The notes: generated from the letters alone by a model not told the origin. A DNA stretch of 64,000 nt from Kitasatospora sp. NBC_01287 (GCF_026340565.1 NZ_JAPEPB010000001.1:5308501-5372500); one strand, 5' to 3'. Shown: positions 29,646-38,776, numbered from the stretch's first letter. Translations and numbers: made by a program.

Positions 29646-31472
29646 GTGAGTGACACCGACCTCAAGGCGCCCGCCGCCGGTGAGCAGCCACCGGCCGACG
29701 AGGCGTCCGCCGCGCGGCTCACCACCGCTCCGGTCGAATCCGACGCGCCCACCGGGATAGGGGTGCTCGGCTGGCTGCGCTGGACCTGGCGGCAGCTGAC
29801 CTCGATGCGGGTCGCGCTGATCCTGCTCTTCCTGCTCTCGCTCGCCGCGATCCCGGGCTCGCTGATCCCGCAGACCGGCGAGAACGCCTTCCAGGTGCAG
29901 ACCTGGCAGCAGGCGCACAAGGACCTGACCCCGATCTACCAGAAGCTGCAGCTGTTCAACGTCTACAGCTCGGTCTGGTTCTCGGCGATCTACATCCTGC
30001 TCTTCGCCTCGCTGGCGGGCTGCATCATCCCGCGCACCTGGCAGTTCGTCGGGGTGCTGCGGGCCAAGCCGCCGGCCGCGCCCGCCAACCTGACCCGGAT
30101 GCCGGTCTACGCGGCCTGGCACACCGACGTCGATCCCGCGGCGGCCGCGGCCGCGGCCCAGCGGCTGCTGCGCGGGCGGCGGTTCCGGGCGCACACCAGC
30201 GGCGGCGCGGTGGCGGCCGAGAAGGGCTACCTGCGCGAGGTCGGCAACCTGCTCTTCCACCTCTCGCTCTTCGCCCTGCTGGCGGGCTTCGCCTGGGCGA
30301 GCCTGGCCAGCGGCACCGGCGGCAAGCTGGTGGTCCAAGGTGACGGCTACACCAACACGCTGACCCAGATGGACGACTTCTCCGGGTCGGCCTTCTACGG
30401 TCCCGACGACCTGGACCCGTTCGGCTTCCACCTGGACGACTTCACCGCGACCTACCAGCTGACCGGCGACCAGATGGGCCAGCCCCGCACCTTCGCGGCC
30501 AACGTCCACTACTGGCAGGGCTCCGACCCGACCAAGCTCAAGGCCGGCGACATCCAGGTCAACCACCCGCTGGAGATCGGCGGCAGCAAGGTCTTCCTGA
30601 TCGGCCACGGCTACGCCCCGGTGATCACGGTCAAGGACGCCACCGGCAAGGTGGTCTTCCATGACGCGGTGCCCTTCCTGCCGCAGGACGCCAACCTGAC
30701 CTCGACCGGCGTGGTCAAGGTCAGCGACTACGGGCAGAAGGACGGCAAGAAGGTCCAGCTCGGCTTCTCCGGCTTCTTCCTGCCGACCGCGCCGGACAAC
30801 TTCGACCCGACCATGGGCCCGCGCTCGCTCTTCCCGGGCGACGCCAACCCGGCGCTGGTGCTCAACGCCTACGAGGGCGACCTGGGCACCGACTCCGGCA
30901 CCCCGCAGAACGTCTACCAGCTGGACCTGAGCCACCTGACGCAGCTGCAGCAGGACGGGCAGCCCGCCGCGAAGAAGATGACGCCCGGCCAGGGTTGGGA
31001 ACTGCCCGACGGCTACGGCTCGATCACCTTCGACGGCTACAAGCAGTGGGCCAGCTTCAGCGTCTCGCACCGCCCGGGCAACTCGATCGCGCTCGCGGGC
31101 GCGGTGCTGGCGATCGTGGGCCTGATCGGCTCGCTGCAGGTGCAGCGGCGCCGCATCTGGGTCCGCGCGGTCGCCGCGCCGGGCGGTCGCACCCTGGTCG
31201 AGCTGGCGGGCCTGTCGCGCAGCGAGTCGGCGAAGATCGCCGAGGAACTGGCGGAGTTGGCGGTCGAGCTGCAGGACGACGCACCGGCCCTGGACGACGA
31301 GCCCGACTCCGACGAACGCGACCCCGACGAACGCGACTCCGAGGGGCCCGACCTCGACGAGCCCGACCTCGACGAGCCGTCCGCGGCCGAGGAGCCGTCA
31401 GCCGCCGCGCCACCTGACACACCAGCAGACGCCACCCCCGCCGCCCAGGAAACCAAGGGAGTAGACCGGTGA
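29646..31472 (+). CDS. resB: Cytochrome c biogenesis protein ResB (Ccs1)
   Basis: ResB together with CcsB forms the system II haem exporter and cytochrome c synthase. The 608-residue protein has three N-terminal membrane segments (about 58-75, 115-135, 205-225) separated by family segments such as IPGSLIPQTGENAFQVQTW. A large extracytoplasmic domain follows, then a fourth span around 480-500. The last about 75 residues are a very acidic tail with the repeats DERDPDERDSEGPDLDEPDL, absent from shorter homologues. The GTG at 29646 is two bases after the ccdA stop. Confidence 0.92.
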   Translation: MSDTDLKAPAAGEQPPADEASAARLTTAPVESDAPTGIGVLGWLRWTWRQLTSMRVALILLFLLSLAAIPGSLIPQTGENAFQVQTWQQAHKDLTPIYQKLQLFNVYSSVWFSAIYILLFASLAGCIIPRTWQFVGVLRAKPPAAPANLTRMPVYAAWHTDVDPAAAAAAAQRLLRGRRFRAHTSGGAVAAEKGYLREVGNLLFHLSLFALLAGFAWASLASGTGGKLVVQGDGYTNTLTQMDDFSGSAFYGPDDLDPFGFHLDDFTATYQLTGDQMGQPRTFAANVHYWQGSDPTKLKAGDIQVNHPLEIGGSKVFLIGHGYAPVITVKDATGKVVFHDAVPFLPQDANLTSTGVVKVSDYGQKDGKKVQLGFSGFFLPTAPDNFDPTMGPRSLFPGDANPALVLNAYEGDLGTDSGTPQNVYQLDLSHLTQLQQDGQPAAKKMTPGQGWELPDGYGSITFDGYKQWASFSVSHRPGNSIALAGAVLAIVGLIGSLQVQRRRIWVRAVAAPGGRTLVELAGLSRSESAKIAEELAELAVELQDDAPALDDEPDSDERDPDERDSEGPDLDEPDLDEPSAAEEPSAAAPPDTPADATPAAQETKGVDR

Positions 31473-32623
31473 ACCTCGCCATCGGGGTCAATACCCAGCT
31501 GTCGGGCCTGTCCGACAAATTGATCTACTCGGCCATGTTCGTCTACGCGCTGGCCATGTTCGCCCACATGTTCGAGTGGACCTTCGGCAGCAAGGGCGGC
31601 GTCGCCCGGCGCTCGGTCGCGCAGGCCTCGCTCGCCGAGGCGGCTGCCGCGACCACCGCGGCCGGGCAGGCCGAGGCGGCCCGCGCGGCGAAGAAGGTGA
31701 CCGTCACGGTCGCCACCTCCGGCGGCGGCACCACCACGCTGACCCGCACCGCGCTGGCAGGCGAGGGCAAGGCGGTGGTCACCAGCGGGCGTGGCGACGA
31801 GCAGGAGGCCGACGGTCCGGGTGCGGCCGGCGGCAGCGAGAAGGGCGACCTGGCCGGCCGGATCGCGATCTCGCTCACCGTGCTCGGGTTCCTGTGCAAC
31901 TTCGCCGGCGTGCTCTTCCGCGGCCTGTCGGTGATGCGGTTCCCGTGGGGGAACATGTACGAGTTCTCCTGCGCCTTCGGCGTCACCATGATCGGCACCT
32001 ACCTGCTGCTGCTGGTGCTCGGCAAGCCGGTGCGCTGGATGGGCCTGCCGGCGGTGGTCGCCGTCACGCTCAACCTGGGCCTGGCCACCACCGTGCTCTA
32101 CACCGCCGACGAGCAACTGGTCCCGGCGCTGCACTCGTACTGGCTGGGCATCCACGTCACCACCGCGATCATCTGCGGTGGCGCCTTCTACGCGGCCTTC
32201 GCCTCCACGGCGCTCTACCTGGGCCGCGAGTCCTTCGACAAGCGCCGCGCGGCCGGCCTGGCCGGCGGCCCGTTCAAGACCCCGGCCTCGATCTGGGAAC
32301 GGCTGCCCGCCACCGCGACCCTGGACAAGCTCTCCTACCGGATCAACGCCCTGGTCTTCCCGCTGTGGACCTTCACCATCATCGCGGGCGCGATCTGGGC
32401 GGAGTCGGCCTGGGGCAAGTACTGGGAGTGGGACCCGAAGGAGACCTGGTCCTTCATCACCTGGGTGGTCTACGCCTGCTACCTGCACGCCCGGGCCACC
32501 GCGGGCTGGCGAGGCCGCAAGGCGGGCTACCTGGCGCTGCTGGCCTTCGCCTGCTTCATCTTCAACTACTACGGCGTCAACATCTTCATCACCGGTAAGC
32601 ACTCCTACGCCGGCGTGGGGTGA
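31469..32623 (+). CDS. ccsB: Cytochrome c biogenesis protein CcsB (CcsA family)
   Basis: This is the partner of ResB in the haem exporter and synthase complex. The 384-residue protein has the tryptophan-rich haem-binding motif WGKYWEWDPKETWSFITW near residue 315, with His residues in flanking loops and eight or so membrane segments. Between the first span and the next lies an Ala/Thr-rich hydrophilic segment of about 90 residues, typical of actinobacteria. Its ATG overlaps the resB stop. It is the last gene of the cytochrome c maturation group here. Confidence 0.93.
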   Translation: MNLAIGVNTQLSGLSDKLIYSAMFVYALAMFAHMFEWTFGSKGGVARRSVAQASLAEAAAATTAAGQAEAARAAKKVTVTVATSGGGTTTLTRTALAGEGKAVVTSGRGDEQEADGPGAAGGSEKGDLAGRIAISLTVLGFLCNFAGVLFRGLSVMRFPWGNMYEFSCAFGVTMIGTYLLLLVLGKPVRWMGLPAVVAVTLNLGLATTVLYTADEQLVPALHSYWLGIHVTTAIICGGAFYAAFASTALYLGRESFDKRRAAGLAGGPFKTPASIWERLPATATLDKLSYRINALVFPLWTFTIIAGAIWAESAWGKYWEWDPKETWSFITWVVYACYLHARATAGWRGRKAGYLALLAFACFIFNYYGVNIFITGKHSYAGVG

Positions 32624-32742
32624 CCCGAGCGGCACCGGCCCGAGCGGGCCGGCGCCGCCGCGAGGGTGGCAAAGCCGATGCGACGTCGGCCGGATCACGT
32701 TCTGACGGGGTGTCACGCCCGCTCCGGTGGGCAGGAATCAGA

Positions 32743-32758
32743 ACAGCCGATCGGCTGT
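32743..32758. promoter_or_regulatory. Perfect 16-bp palindrome upstream of an unknown gene
   Basis: ACAGCCGATCGGCTGT is its own reverse complement. It lies 58-73 bases before the ATG at 32816. An operator is the simplest reading. Confidence 0.55.
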
Positions 32759-32815
32759 GACAGAGTAGGACGTACCGGTACCAATTGCGCGGTGCCGAAG
32801 GCGAGGAGGTCGGAC

Positions 32816-33220
32816 ATGGAGAGCGAAGAGCTCATGCTGACGGTCCGTATCACCGTCGCCGAGCGCGCGCTGCTGCGCCGCCTCGCCCAGGGGCACCGCA
32901 GCGACCTCTCCGAGGTGGTGGCCGACGGGCTGCTCGACGTGCTGCCCACGCTGCAGGGCACCGCACGCGCCTACCGGCTGCTGGCCGCGCTCGCCGATCC
33001 CGCCCCGTGCGCGCTGACCGTCTGGCTGCCGACGCCGCTGGCCGACCTCCTGGTGCCCGCCGCCGACCAGGTGGCGCTGGCCACCGGGGTGCGGCTGGGC
33101 TCGGGCTGCGCGATGCTCGGGGCCGCGCTGCGGCTCTGGCTGGCCCAGGACCCGCAACTGCTGGCCGAGCACCTGGACCTGATGCACGCCGGGCGCTCCA
33201 GCGCGCTGGTCGCCGCCTGA
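32816..33220 (+). CDS. Small protein of unknown function, possibly a DNA-binding regulator
   Basis: I do not recognise this 134-residue protein. The ATG at 32816 follows a strong GAGGAGG. The N-terminal 45 residues, MLTVRITVAERALLRRLAQG then RSDLSEVVADGLLDVLPTLQ, look like a beta strand followed by two helices, which would suit a ribbon-helix-helix fold. The rest is Leu/Ala-rich and helical (APCALTVWLPTPLADLLVPA, GCAMLGAALRLWLAQDPQLL) without a clear membrane span. The palindrome just upstream would fit autoregulation. Both ideas are inference. Convergent with the acyl-CoA carboxylase genes. Confidence 0.75.
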   Translation: MESEELMLTVRITVAERALLRRLAQGHRSDLSEVVADGLLDVLPTLQGTARAYRLLAALADPAPCALTVWLPTPLADLLVPAADQVALATGVRLGSGCAMLGAALRLWLAQDPQLLAEHLDLMHAGRSSALVAA

Positions 33221-33300
33221 GCCGCCTGAGCCGTCGAAGTCGCCTGGCTCGCTCAAGCCGCTGAAGCCGTCCGGTCCCCGCGCCCGTCCGGTCGATTCCC

Positions 33301-33356
33301 GTCCGCCCGTCCGCCCGTCCGCCCGTCCGCCCGTCCGCCCGTCCGCCCGTCCGCCC
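33301..33356. repeat. Seven tandem copies of an 8-bp repeat
   Basis: The octamer GTCCGCCC is repeated seven times without interruption between two convergent transcription units. It is not in a gene and could vary in copy number between strains. Confidence 0.9.
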
Positions 33357-33388
33357 GAGCCGCGCTGCGGCTGTCCGGCAGGGCCGGC

Positions 33389-33415
33389 GTGCGATCCCGC
33401 GGCGCGGGATCGCAC
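33389..33415. terminator. Bidirectional terminator between convergent genes
   Basis: Perfect 12-bp arms GTGCGATCCCGC (33389-33400) and GCGGGATCGCAC (33404-33415) enclose a GGC loop. Confidence 0.8.
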
Positions 33416-33464
33416 ACGCGGGCCCGCGGTCAGCGAAGGGCCCGCCGGGCCCCGTGGCGCCCGG

Positions 33465-33686
33465 TTACGCGGCCCACTGCCAGCTGACCGGCGAGTAGTA
33501 CGCGGGGCGGCGCTCGGAGCGCGTCCAGCGGGCGATCGGCTCGATGGCCGGCAGGGCCGCGGCGGCCTGCTGGCCGGCCGCGGCGCGGGCCAGCAGGACG
33601 GCGGTGAGGGCGGCCAGCTCCTCGTCGGAGAGGGCGCCGCGGGTGACGCGGACGAGCGGTTCGGTGGACGCGATGGACGCGGTCAT
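33465..33686 (-). CDS. pccE: Acyl-CoA carboxylase epsilon subunit
   Basis: This 73-residue accessory subunit stabilises actinobacterial acyl-CoA carboxylase beta hexamers. The N-terminal part EPLVRVTRGALSDEELAALT is the family hallmark, a short strand followed by a helix. An Ala-rich linker and the C-terminal ARWTRSERRPAYYSPVSWQW, also typical, follow. It is 62 bases downstream of the beta-subunit gene on the same strand. The symbol follows the propionyl-CoA carboxylase naming used in S. coelicolor; an accE assignment is equally possible. Confidence 0.85.
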   Translation of the reverse strand: MTASIASTEPLVRVTRGALSDEELAALTAVLLARAAAGQQAAAALPAIEPIARWTRSERRPAYYSPVSWQWAA

Positions 33687-33748
33687 GATCGGGTTTCTCT
33701 CCCCCGGAAGCTGCGGACGGCGAATGGTCGGACGGCTGCGCGCAGCCG

Positions 33749-35335
33749 CTACATCGGCGGGTTGCCGTGCTTGCGGGAGGGCAGGTCGGCGTGCTTGGTG
33801 CGGAGCATGGTCAGCGCCGAGGCGAGCACCGAGCGGGTCTCGGCGGGGTCGATGACGTCGTCCACCAGGCCGCGCTCGGCCGCGTAGTACGGGTGCATCA
33901 GCTCGCTCTTGTACTCCTTGATCTTCTGCGCGCGCATCGCGTCCGGGTCCTCGGCCCCGTTGATGTCGCGGCGGAAGATCACGTTGGCCGCGCCCTCGGC
34001 GCCCATCACGGCGATCTCGTTGGTCGGCCAGGCGTAGGAGAGGTCGGCGCCGATCGAGCGGGAGTCCATCACGATGTAGGCGCCGCCGTAGGCCTTGCGC
34101 AGGATGAGCTGGATCCGCGGCACGGTGGCGTTGCAGTAGGCGTAGAGCAGCTTGGCGCCGTGCCGGATGATGCCGTCGTGCTCCTGGTCGACGCCGGGCA
34201 GGAAGCCGGGCACGTCCAGCAGGGTGACCAGCGGGATGTTGAACGCGTCGCACATCTGCACGAAGCGGGCGGCCTTCTCGGAGGCGTTGATGTCCAGCAC
34301 GCCGGCCAGCGACTGCGGCTGGTTGGCGATCAGGCCCACCACGTGGCCGTCGATCCGGGCCAGCGCGACGATCACGTTGGTCGCCCAGCGCTCGTGGATC
34401 TCCAGGTACTCGCCGTGGTCGACGATCTCCTCGATCACCTTGCGCATGTCGTACGGGCGGTTGCCGTCGGCGGGCACCAGGTCGAGCAGCGAGTCGTTGC
34501 GCCGGTCCACCGGGTCGTCGCTCGGCGTGGCCGGCGGCATCTCGCGGTTGTTCTGCGGCAGCAGCGAGAGGAGGAAGCGGACCTCCTCGATGCAGGACTG
34601 CTCGTCGTCGTAGGCGAAGTGCGAGACGCCGGAGACGGCGGAGTGGACGTCGGCGCCGCCCAGGCCGTTCTGGGTGATCTGCTCGCCGGTGACCGCCTGG
34701 ACCACGTCGGGACCGGTGATGAACATCTGCGAGGTCTCGCGGACCATGAAGATGAAGTCGGTCAGCGCGGGGCTGTAGGCCGCGCCGCCGGCGCAGGGGC
34801 CGAGCATCACGGAGATCTGCGGGATCACGCCGGAGGCGCGGGTGTTGCGCTGGAAGATGCCGCCGTAGCCGGCCAGGGCGGTGACGCCCTCCTGGATCCG
34901 GGCGCCGGCGCCGTCGTTGAGCGAGACCAGCGGGGCACCGGCCGCGATGGCCATGTCCATGATCTTGTGGATCTTCTGCGCGTGGGCCTCGCCCAGCGCG
35001 CCGCCGAAGATCCGGAAGTCGTGCGCGTAGGTGAAGACGGTGCGGCCGTGCACGGTGCCCCAGCCGACGATCACGCCGTCGGTGTGCGGCTTCTTGCCCT
35101 CCAGGCCGAAGCCCTGGGCGCGGTGCCGGCGCAGCGGCTCCACCTCGTGGAAGGAGCCCTCGTCCAGCAGCAGGTCGATCCGCTCACGCGCTGTCAGCTT
35201 GCCCTTGGCGTGCTGCGCCTCGGTCGCCTTGTCGCTCGGACCGCGCCGCACCCGCTCGCGCAGTTCGTGCAGCTCGGCCACCCGGCCGCGCGCGTCGGTG
35301 GGATCCCCCGCCGCGGCCTCCTGCAACACCGTCAT
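33749..35335 (-). CDS. pccB: Acyl-CoA (propionyl-CoA) carboxylase beta subunit
   Basis: This is the carboxyltransferase subunit that moves CO2 from biotin to propionyl-CoA (or acetyl-CoA), giving methylmalonyl-CoA or malonyl-CoA. The 528-residue length is normal. Both crotonase-like halves show oxyanion-hole Gly pairs, in CAGGAAYSPALTDFIFMV and YGGAYIVMDSRSIGAD. LVSLNDGAGARIQEG and the conserved LDVPGFLPGVDQEHDGII are also present. The biotin-carboxylase/BCCP alpha subunit is not in the window. The epsilon subunit gene follows. The product could feed polyketide extender units or lipids. Confidence 0.93.
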   Translation of the reverse strand: MTVLQEAAAGDPTDARGRVAELHELRERVRRGPSDKATEAQHAKGKLTARERIDLLLDEGSFHEVEPLRRHRAQGFGLEGKKPHTDGVIVGWGTVHGRTVFTYAHDFRIFGGALGEAHAQKIHKIMDMAIAAGAPLVSLNDGAGARIQEGVTALAGYGGIFQRNTRASGVIPQISVMLGPCAGGAAYSPALTDFIFMVRETSQMFITGPDVVQAVTGEQITQNGLGGADVHSAVSGVSHFAYDDEQSCIEEVRFLLSLLPQNNREMPPATPSDDPVDRRNDSLLDLVPADGNRPYDMRKVIEEIVDHGEYLEIHERWATNVIVALARIDGHVVGLIANQPQSLAGVLDINASEKAARFVQMCDAFNIPLVTLLDVPGFLPGVDQEHDGIIRHGAKLLYAYCNATVPRIQLILRKAYGGAYIVMDSRSIGADLSYAWPTNEIAVMGAEGAANVIFRRDINGAEDPDAMRAQKIKEYKSELMHPYYAAERGLVDDVIDPAETRSVLASALTMLRTKHADLPSRKHGNPPM

Positions 35336-35827
35336 CTCGAACTCCCAGGTATATGAGCGAGCGAGCAGTCGGTGTCGGCTGTGGCCTCCGGCTGCGATTT
35401 CCTGCTTCCCCTACGACATTACGAGGGTCGAGTGCTCCGTTTCGGCGTTGATTCCGTACAAGGTCCGGGAGCTTTACCTGTCGGGCCTGTACAGAAAACC
35501 CGGCCGGTGACTACCGGGGGTAGTGAGCCTGGTGTCCCTTGTGGGCCGCCTTGCCCGGTGCACGCCAAGATCGTCCGGTCCTGGCCCGGTGGAATGACTT
35601 CCCAGCTCAGAGTGGGTGTGAAGGGGTGTCGGCAGGGGGGTCGGCAGGGTGCCGCAGGGGGTCTTCGGAGGTGCGTGATCGACGCCGGCCACGGACCGTC
35701 AGTCGTAGAGATGCGCCAAAAGAGGAAGATAGCGGATCAGTGGGTACAGCACCGGGTCGAGGCGGACACAGCCCAGGGTCCGGCCCGTGCGCGGCGCCAT
35801 GGGCCGGACCGGGCCGGGTGGGGTGGC
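35336..35827. promoter_or_regulatory. Intergenic region upstream of pccB
   Basis: No gene is supported in these 492 bases. ACTACC-GGG-GGTAGT at 35510-35524 is a perfect 6-bp inverted repeat. On the minus strand a CATATACC segment about 20 bases before the pccB start may be a -10. The rest holds short G-rich runs (35614-35670) with nothing further recognisable. Confidence 0.4.
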
Positions 35828-36157
35828 TCAGGCGGGCCCGTCACCCGGGCCCTCGCGGCGGCGGCGCTCGTTCTCCCGCGACAGCGCGGCCAGGAACTCG
35901 GGATCGTCGTCCGGCGCCGGCACCCGCCCGGGTGCGCCGGCCCCGACCCGGGCCGCGCCGAGCACCGGCAGCCCGCGCCGACGCCCCGCCAGCAGCCAGA
36001 CCAGCGGCCCGACCAGCACCTCGCCGAAGAACAGGATGAGCAGCAGCCAGATGGCCTTGGGCAGCAGGCGGACCTCCTGCTCCGGCGTGGTCAGGCAGTC
36101 GATGAACGCCCAGATCCAGAGCACCAGGACGACCAGGAATGGTACGAAGTCCAGCAC
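35828..36157 (-). CDS. Small membrane protein with a PLDc_N domain
   Basis: This 109-residue protein has two hydrophobic segments: VLDFVPFLVVLVLWIWAFID at the N-terminus and AIWLLLILFFGEVLVGPLVW after a short loop. The spacing CLTTPEQEVRLLPKAIW is typical of the PLDc_N family, which is often a stand-alone small membrane protein in actinobacteria. A charged tail of about 45 residues ends ENERRRREGPGDGPA. The GTG at 36157 has GGGGAG about 9 bases upstream. Its function is not known. It is divergent from ubiD, with 108 bases between starts. Confidence 0.8.
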   Translation of the reverse strand: MLDFVPFLVVLVLWIWAFIDCLTTPEQEVRLLPKAIWLLLILFFGEVLVGPLVWLLAGRRRGLPVLGAARVGAGAPGRVPAPDDDPEFLAALSRENERRRREGPGDGPA

Positions 36158-36265
36158 GGCGGCGATCTCCCCCCACGGACCGGGTGGTGGCCGGGCCCGC
36201 GCCGAGCGCGCTGCGGCGGGCCCTGTTGACCAGGCCAGGCTAGCGGGTAGCCGATACTGGCAGGC

Positions 36266-37723
36266 ATGGCATACGACGATCTCCGCTCCTTCCTGCGGGC
36301 CCTCGAACGAGAAGGCGACCTCAAGCGCATCAAGGTCGAGGTCGACCCCCACCTGGAGATCGGCGAGATCGTCGACCGGGTGCAGAAGGCCAAGGGCCCG
36401 GCGCTGCTCTTCGAGAACGTCAAGGGCGCCGAGATGCCGCTGGCGATGAACGTCTTCGGCACCGAGCGCCGGCTCGCCAAGTCGCTCGGCCTCAAGTCGC
36501 CCGAGGACATCGCCCAGAAGATCGCCGGCCTGCTCAAGCCGGAGCTGCCGCAGGGCTTCACCGGCGTGCGGGACGCCTTCGGCAAGCTCGCCTCGATGGC
36601 CCACGTGCCGCCGCGCAAGGTCAAGTCGAGCGAGGCGCCGGTGCAGGAGGTGGTGCTGACCGGGGACGAGGTCGACCTGGAGAAGCTGCCCGCGCTCTTC
36701 ACCTGGCCCAAGGACGGCGGCTCCTTCTTCAACCTGGGGCTCACCCACACCAAGGACCCGGACAGCGGGGTGCGCAACCTCGGCCTCTACCGGCTGCAGC
36801 GGCACGACAAGCGGACCATCGGCATGCACTGGCAGATCCACAAGGACAGCCGCAACCATGCCGCGGTGGCCGCCCGGCGCGGCGAGCGGCTGCCGGTCGC
36901 GATCGCCTTCGGCTGCCCGCCGGTGGTCACCTACGCCGCCACCGCACCGCTGCCCGGCGACATCGACGAGTACCTCTTCGCGGGCTTCGTGGCCGGCGAG
37001 CGGGTCAAGATGGTCGACTGCAAGACCGTCCCGCTCCAGGTCCCGGCCGACGCCGAGGTGGTCCTGGAGGGCTGGCTGGAGCCCGACCAGCTGCTCCCCG
37101 AGGGCCCGTTCGGCGACCACACCGGCTTCTACACCCCGCAGGAGCCCTTCCCGGCGCTCACCATCGACTGCCTGACGATGCGTCGGCGCCCGCTGCTGCA
37201 GTCCATCGTGGTCGGCCGCCCGCCGACCGAGGACGGCCCGCTGGGCAAGTTCACCGAGCGCTTCTTCCTGCCGCTGCTCAAGGTGATCGTGCCGGACATC
37301 GTCGACTACGACCTGCCCGAGGCCGGCGGCTTCCACAACTGCGTGATCGTCTCGATCGACAAGAAGTACCCCAAGCACGCCCAGAAGGTGATGCACGCGA
37401 TCTGGGGCGCGCACATGATGTCGCTGACCAAGCTGATCATCGTGGTGGACGCCGACTGCGACGTGCACGACTACCAGGAGGTCGCCTGGCGGGCGCTGGG
37501 CAACACCGACTACAGCCGCGACCTGAGCGTGGTGGAGGGCCCGGTGGACCACCTCGACCACGCCTCCTACCAGAAGTTCTGGGGCGGCAAGGCGGGCATC
37601 GACGCGACCCGTAAGCTCCCGGAGGAGGGCTACACCCGCGATGGCGGGTGGCCCGAGATGATCACCTCGGACCCGGCCACGGCCGAACGGGTGACGGCAC
37701 GCTGGAAGGAGTACGGGCTGTGA
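36266..37723 (+). CDS. ubiD: UbiD-family decarboxylase for menaquinone synthesis
   Basis: This is a prenylated-FMN-dependent decarboxylase, expected to remove the carboxyl group of the naphthoate intermediate in the futalosine menaquinone route. The 485-residue protein starts with DLRSFLRALEREGDLKRIKV and contains AIAFGCPPVVTYAATAPLPG and the catalytic Glu-Arg region PFGDHTGFYTPQEPFPALTI. It ends with a typical C-terminal domain. It is followed after 70 bases by the prenyltransferase gene mqnP, and the cofactor-making ubiX lies 3.6 kb further on. The name mqnL is used by some authors for this step. Confidence 0.92.
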   Translation: MAYDDLRSFLRALEREGDLKRIKVEVDPHLEIGEIVDRVQKAKGPALLFENVKGAEMPLAMNVFGTERRLAKSLGLKSPEDIAQKIAGLLKPELPQGFTGVRDAFGKLASMAHVPPRKVKSSEAPVQEVVLTGDEVDLEKLPALFTWPKDGGSFFNLGLTHTKDPDSGVRNLGLYRLQRHDKRTIGMHWQIHKDSRNHAAVAARRGERLPVAIAFGCPPVVTYAATAPLPGDIDEYLFAGFVAGERVKMVDCKTVPLQVPADAEVVLEGWLEPDQLLPEGPFGDHTGFYTPQEPFPALTIDCLTMRRRPLLQSIVVGRPPTEDGPLGKFTERFFLPLLKVIVPDIVDYDLPEAGGFHNCVIVSIDKKYPKHAQKVMHAIWGAHMMSLTKLIIVVDADCDVHDYQEVAWRALGNTDYSRDLSVVEGPVDHLDHASYQKFWGGKAGIDATRKLPEEGYTRDGGWPEMITSDPATAERVTARWKEYGL

Positions 37724-37793
37724 TGGCTCCAGGCATGATGAGGGCGAAGGGGCGGGGCGCTGCTCCCCGCACTAGCGGGGTTGGTCCCGGGCT

Positions 37794-38705
37794 GTGACCA
37801 CCGCCGCCGACCTGTTCGAGGCCCCGCCCCCGAACAGGGCCAGGGCCTTCCTGCGCCTGGTCATGATCGAGCACTCGGTCTTCGCCCTCCCGTTCGCCTA
37901 CATCGCCACCCTCACCGCGATGTTCCTGGCCGACAAGCGGGTGCACTGGGGCCAGCTCCTGGTGGTCACCCTCGCCATGGTGAGCCTGCGCACCTTCGCG
38001 ATGGCGGCGAACCGGATCATCGACCGCGAGCTCGACGCCCGCAACCCCCGCACGGCCGGCCGCGAGCTGGTCACCGGCGCGGTCTCGCTGCGCACCGCAT
38101 ACACCGGCTCGGCGATCGCGCTGCTGGTCTTCCTCGCCTCGGCGGCCTCGCTCAACACGCTCTGCCTGGTGCTCGCGCCGGTCGCCGTGGTGCCGATGGT
38201 GGTCTACCCGTACGGCAAGCGGTTCACCGACTTCCCGCAGGCCATCCTCGGCCTGGCCCAGGCGATGGGCCCGATCGGCGCCTGGCTGGCCGTCACCGGC
38301 AGCTGGTCCTGGCAGGCCGTGGTGCTGGGCCTGGCGGTCGGCATCTGGATCGGCGGCTTCGACCTGATCTACGCCTGCCAGGACATCGAGACCGACCGCG
38401 CGGAGAGCGTCCGCTCGGTCCCGGCCCGGTTCGGCATCGCGGGCGCCCTGTACGGCGCGCGCGCCTGCCACCTGGTCACCAGCGGCCTGCTGGCCTGGTA
38501 CGGCGTCCTCACCCACGCCGGCCCGGCCTACTACGTGGGACTCGCCGTGGTGGTGGCCGCCTTCCTGTACGAGCACAGCATCGTCAAGCCGGGCGACATC
38601 TCGCGGCTCAACCGCGCCTTCTTCACCACCAACGGCTTCGTCGGCATCTCGCTCTTCGGCCTCGCCCTGCTCGACCTGATCCTGCGCGGGCTGCGCCTGG
38701 GCTGA
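37794..38705 (+). CDS. mqnP: UbiA-family prenyltransferase MqnP
   Basis: This is a membrane prenyltransferase that attaches the polyprenyl chain to the dihydroxynaphthoate intermediate of the futalosine menaquinone route. The 303-residue protein has eight or nine membrane helices. The two magnesium-pyrophosphate motifs are NRIIDRELDARNPRT and DLIYACQDIETDRAE. The GTG start at 37794 gives MTTAADLFEAPPPNRARAFL before the first helix. The position directly after ubiD supports MqnP rather than a haem or ubiquinone enzyme. Confidence 0.92.
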   Translation: MTTAADLFEAPPPNRARAFLRLVMIEHSVFALPFAYIATLTAMFLADKRVHWGQLLVVTLAMVSLRTFAMAANRIIDRELDARNPRTAGRELVTGAVSLRTAYTGSAIALLVFLASAASLNTLCLVLAPVAVVPMVVYPYGKRFTDFPQAILGLAQAMGPIGAWLAVTGSWSWQAVVLGLAVGIWIGGFDLIYACQDIETDRAESVRSVPARFGIAGALYGARACHLVTSGLLAWYGVLTHAGPAYYVGLAVVVAAFLYEHSIVKPGDISRLNRAFFTTNGFVGISLFGLALLDLILRGLRLG

Positions 38706-38776
38706 GCCGGGGCGGTGTGTCCGGCCGGTGCCGATGCGGGATGATCGGAACCCCCGACAGCACCTGGAGGCGGCAC

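Noticed and set aside
33301..33356. Tandem repeats as a possible CRISPR array
   Set aside because: The unit is only 8 bp with no spacers, and no cas gene is in the window.
35474..35692. Short minus-strand open frame upstream of pccB
   Set aside because: Composition is Pro/Thr/His/Arg-rich with no ribosome site and no family features, so it is probably chance.
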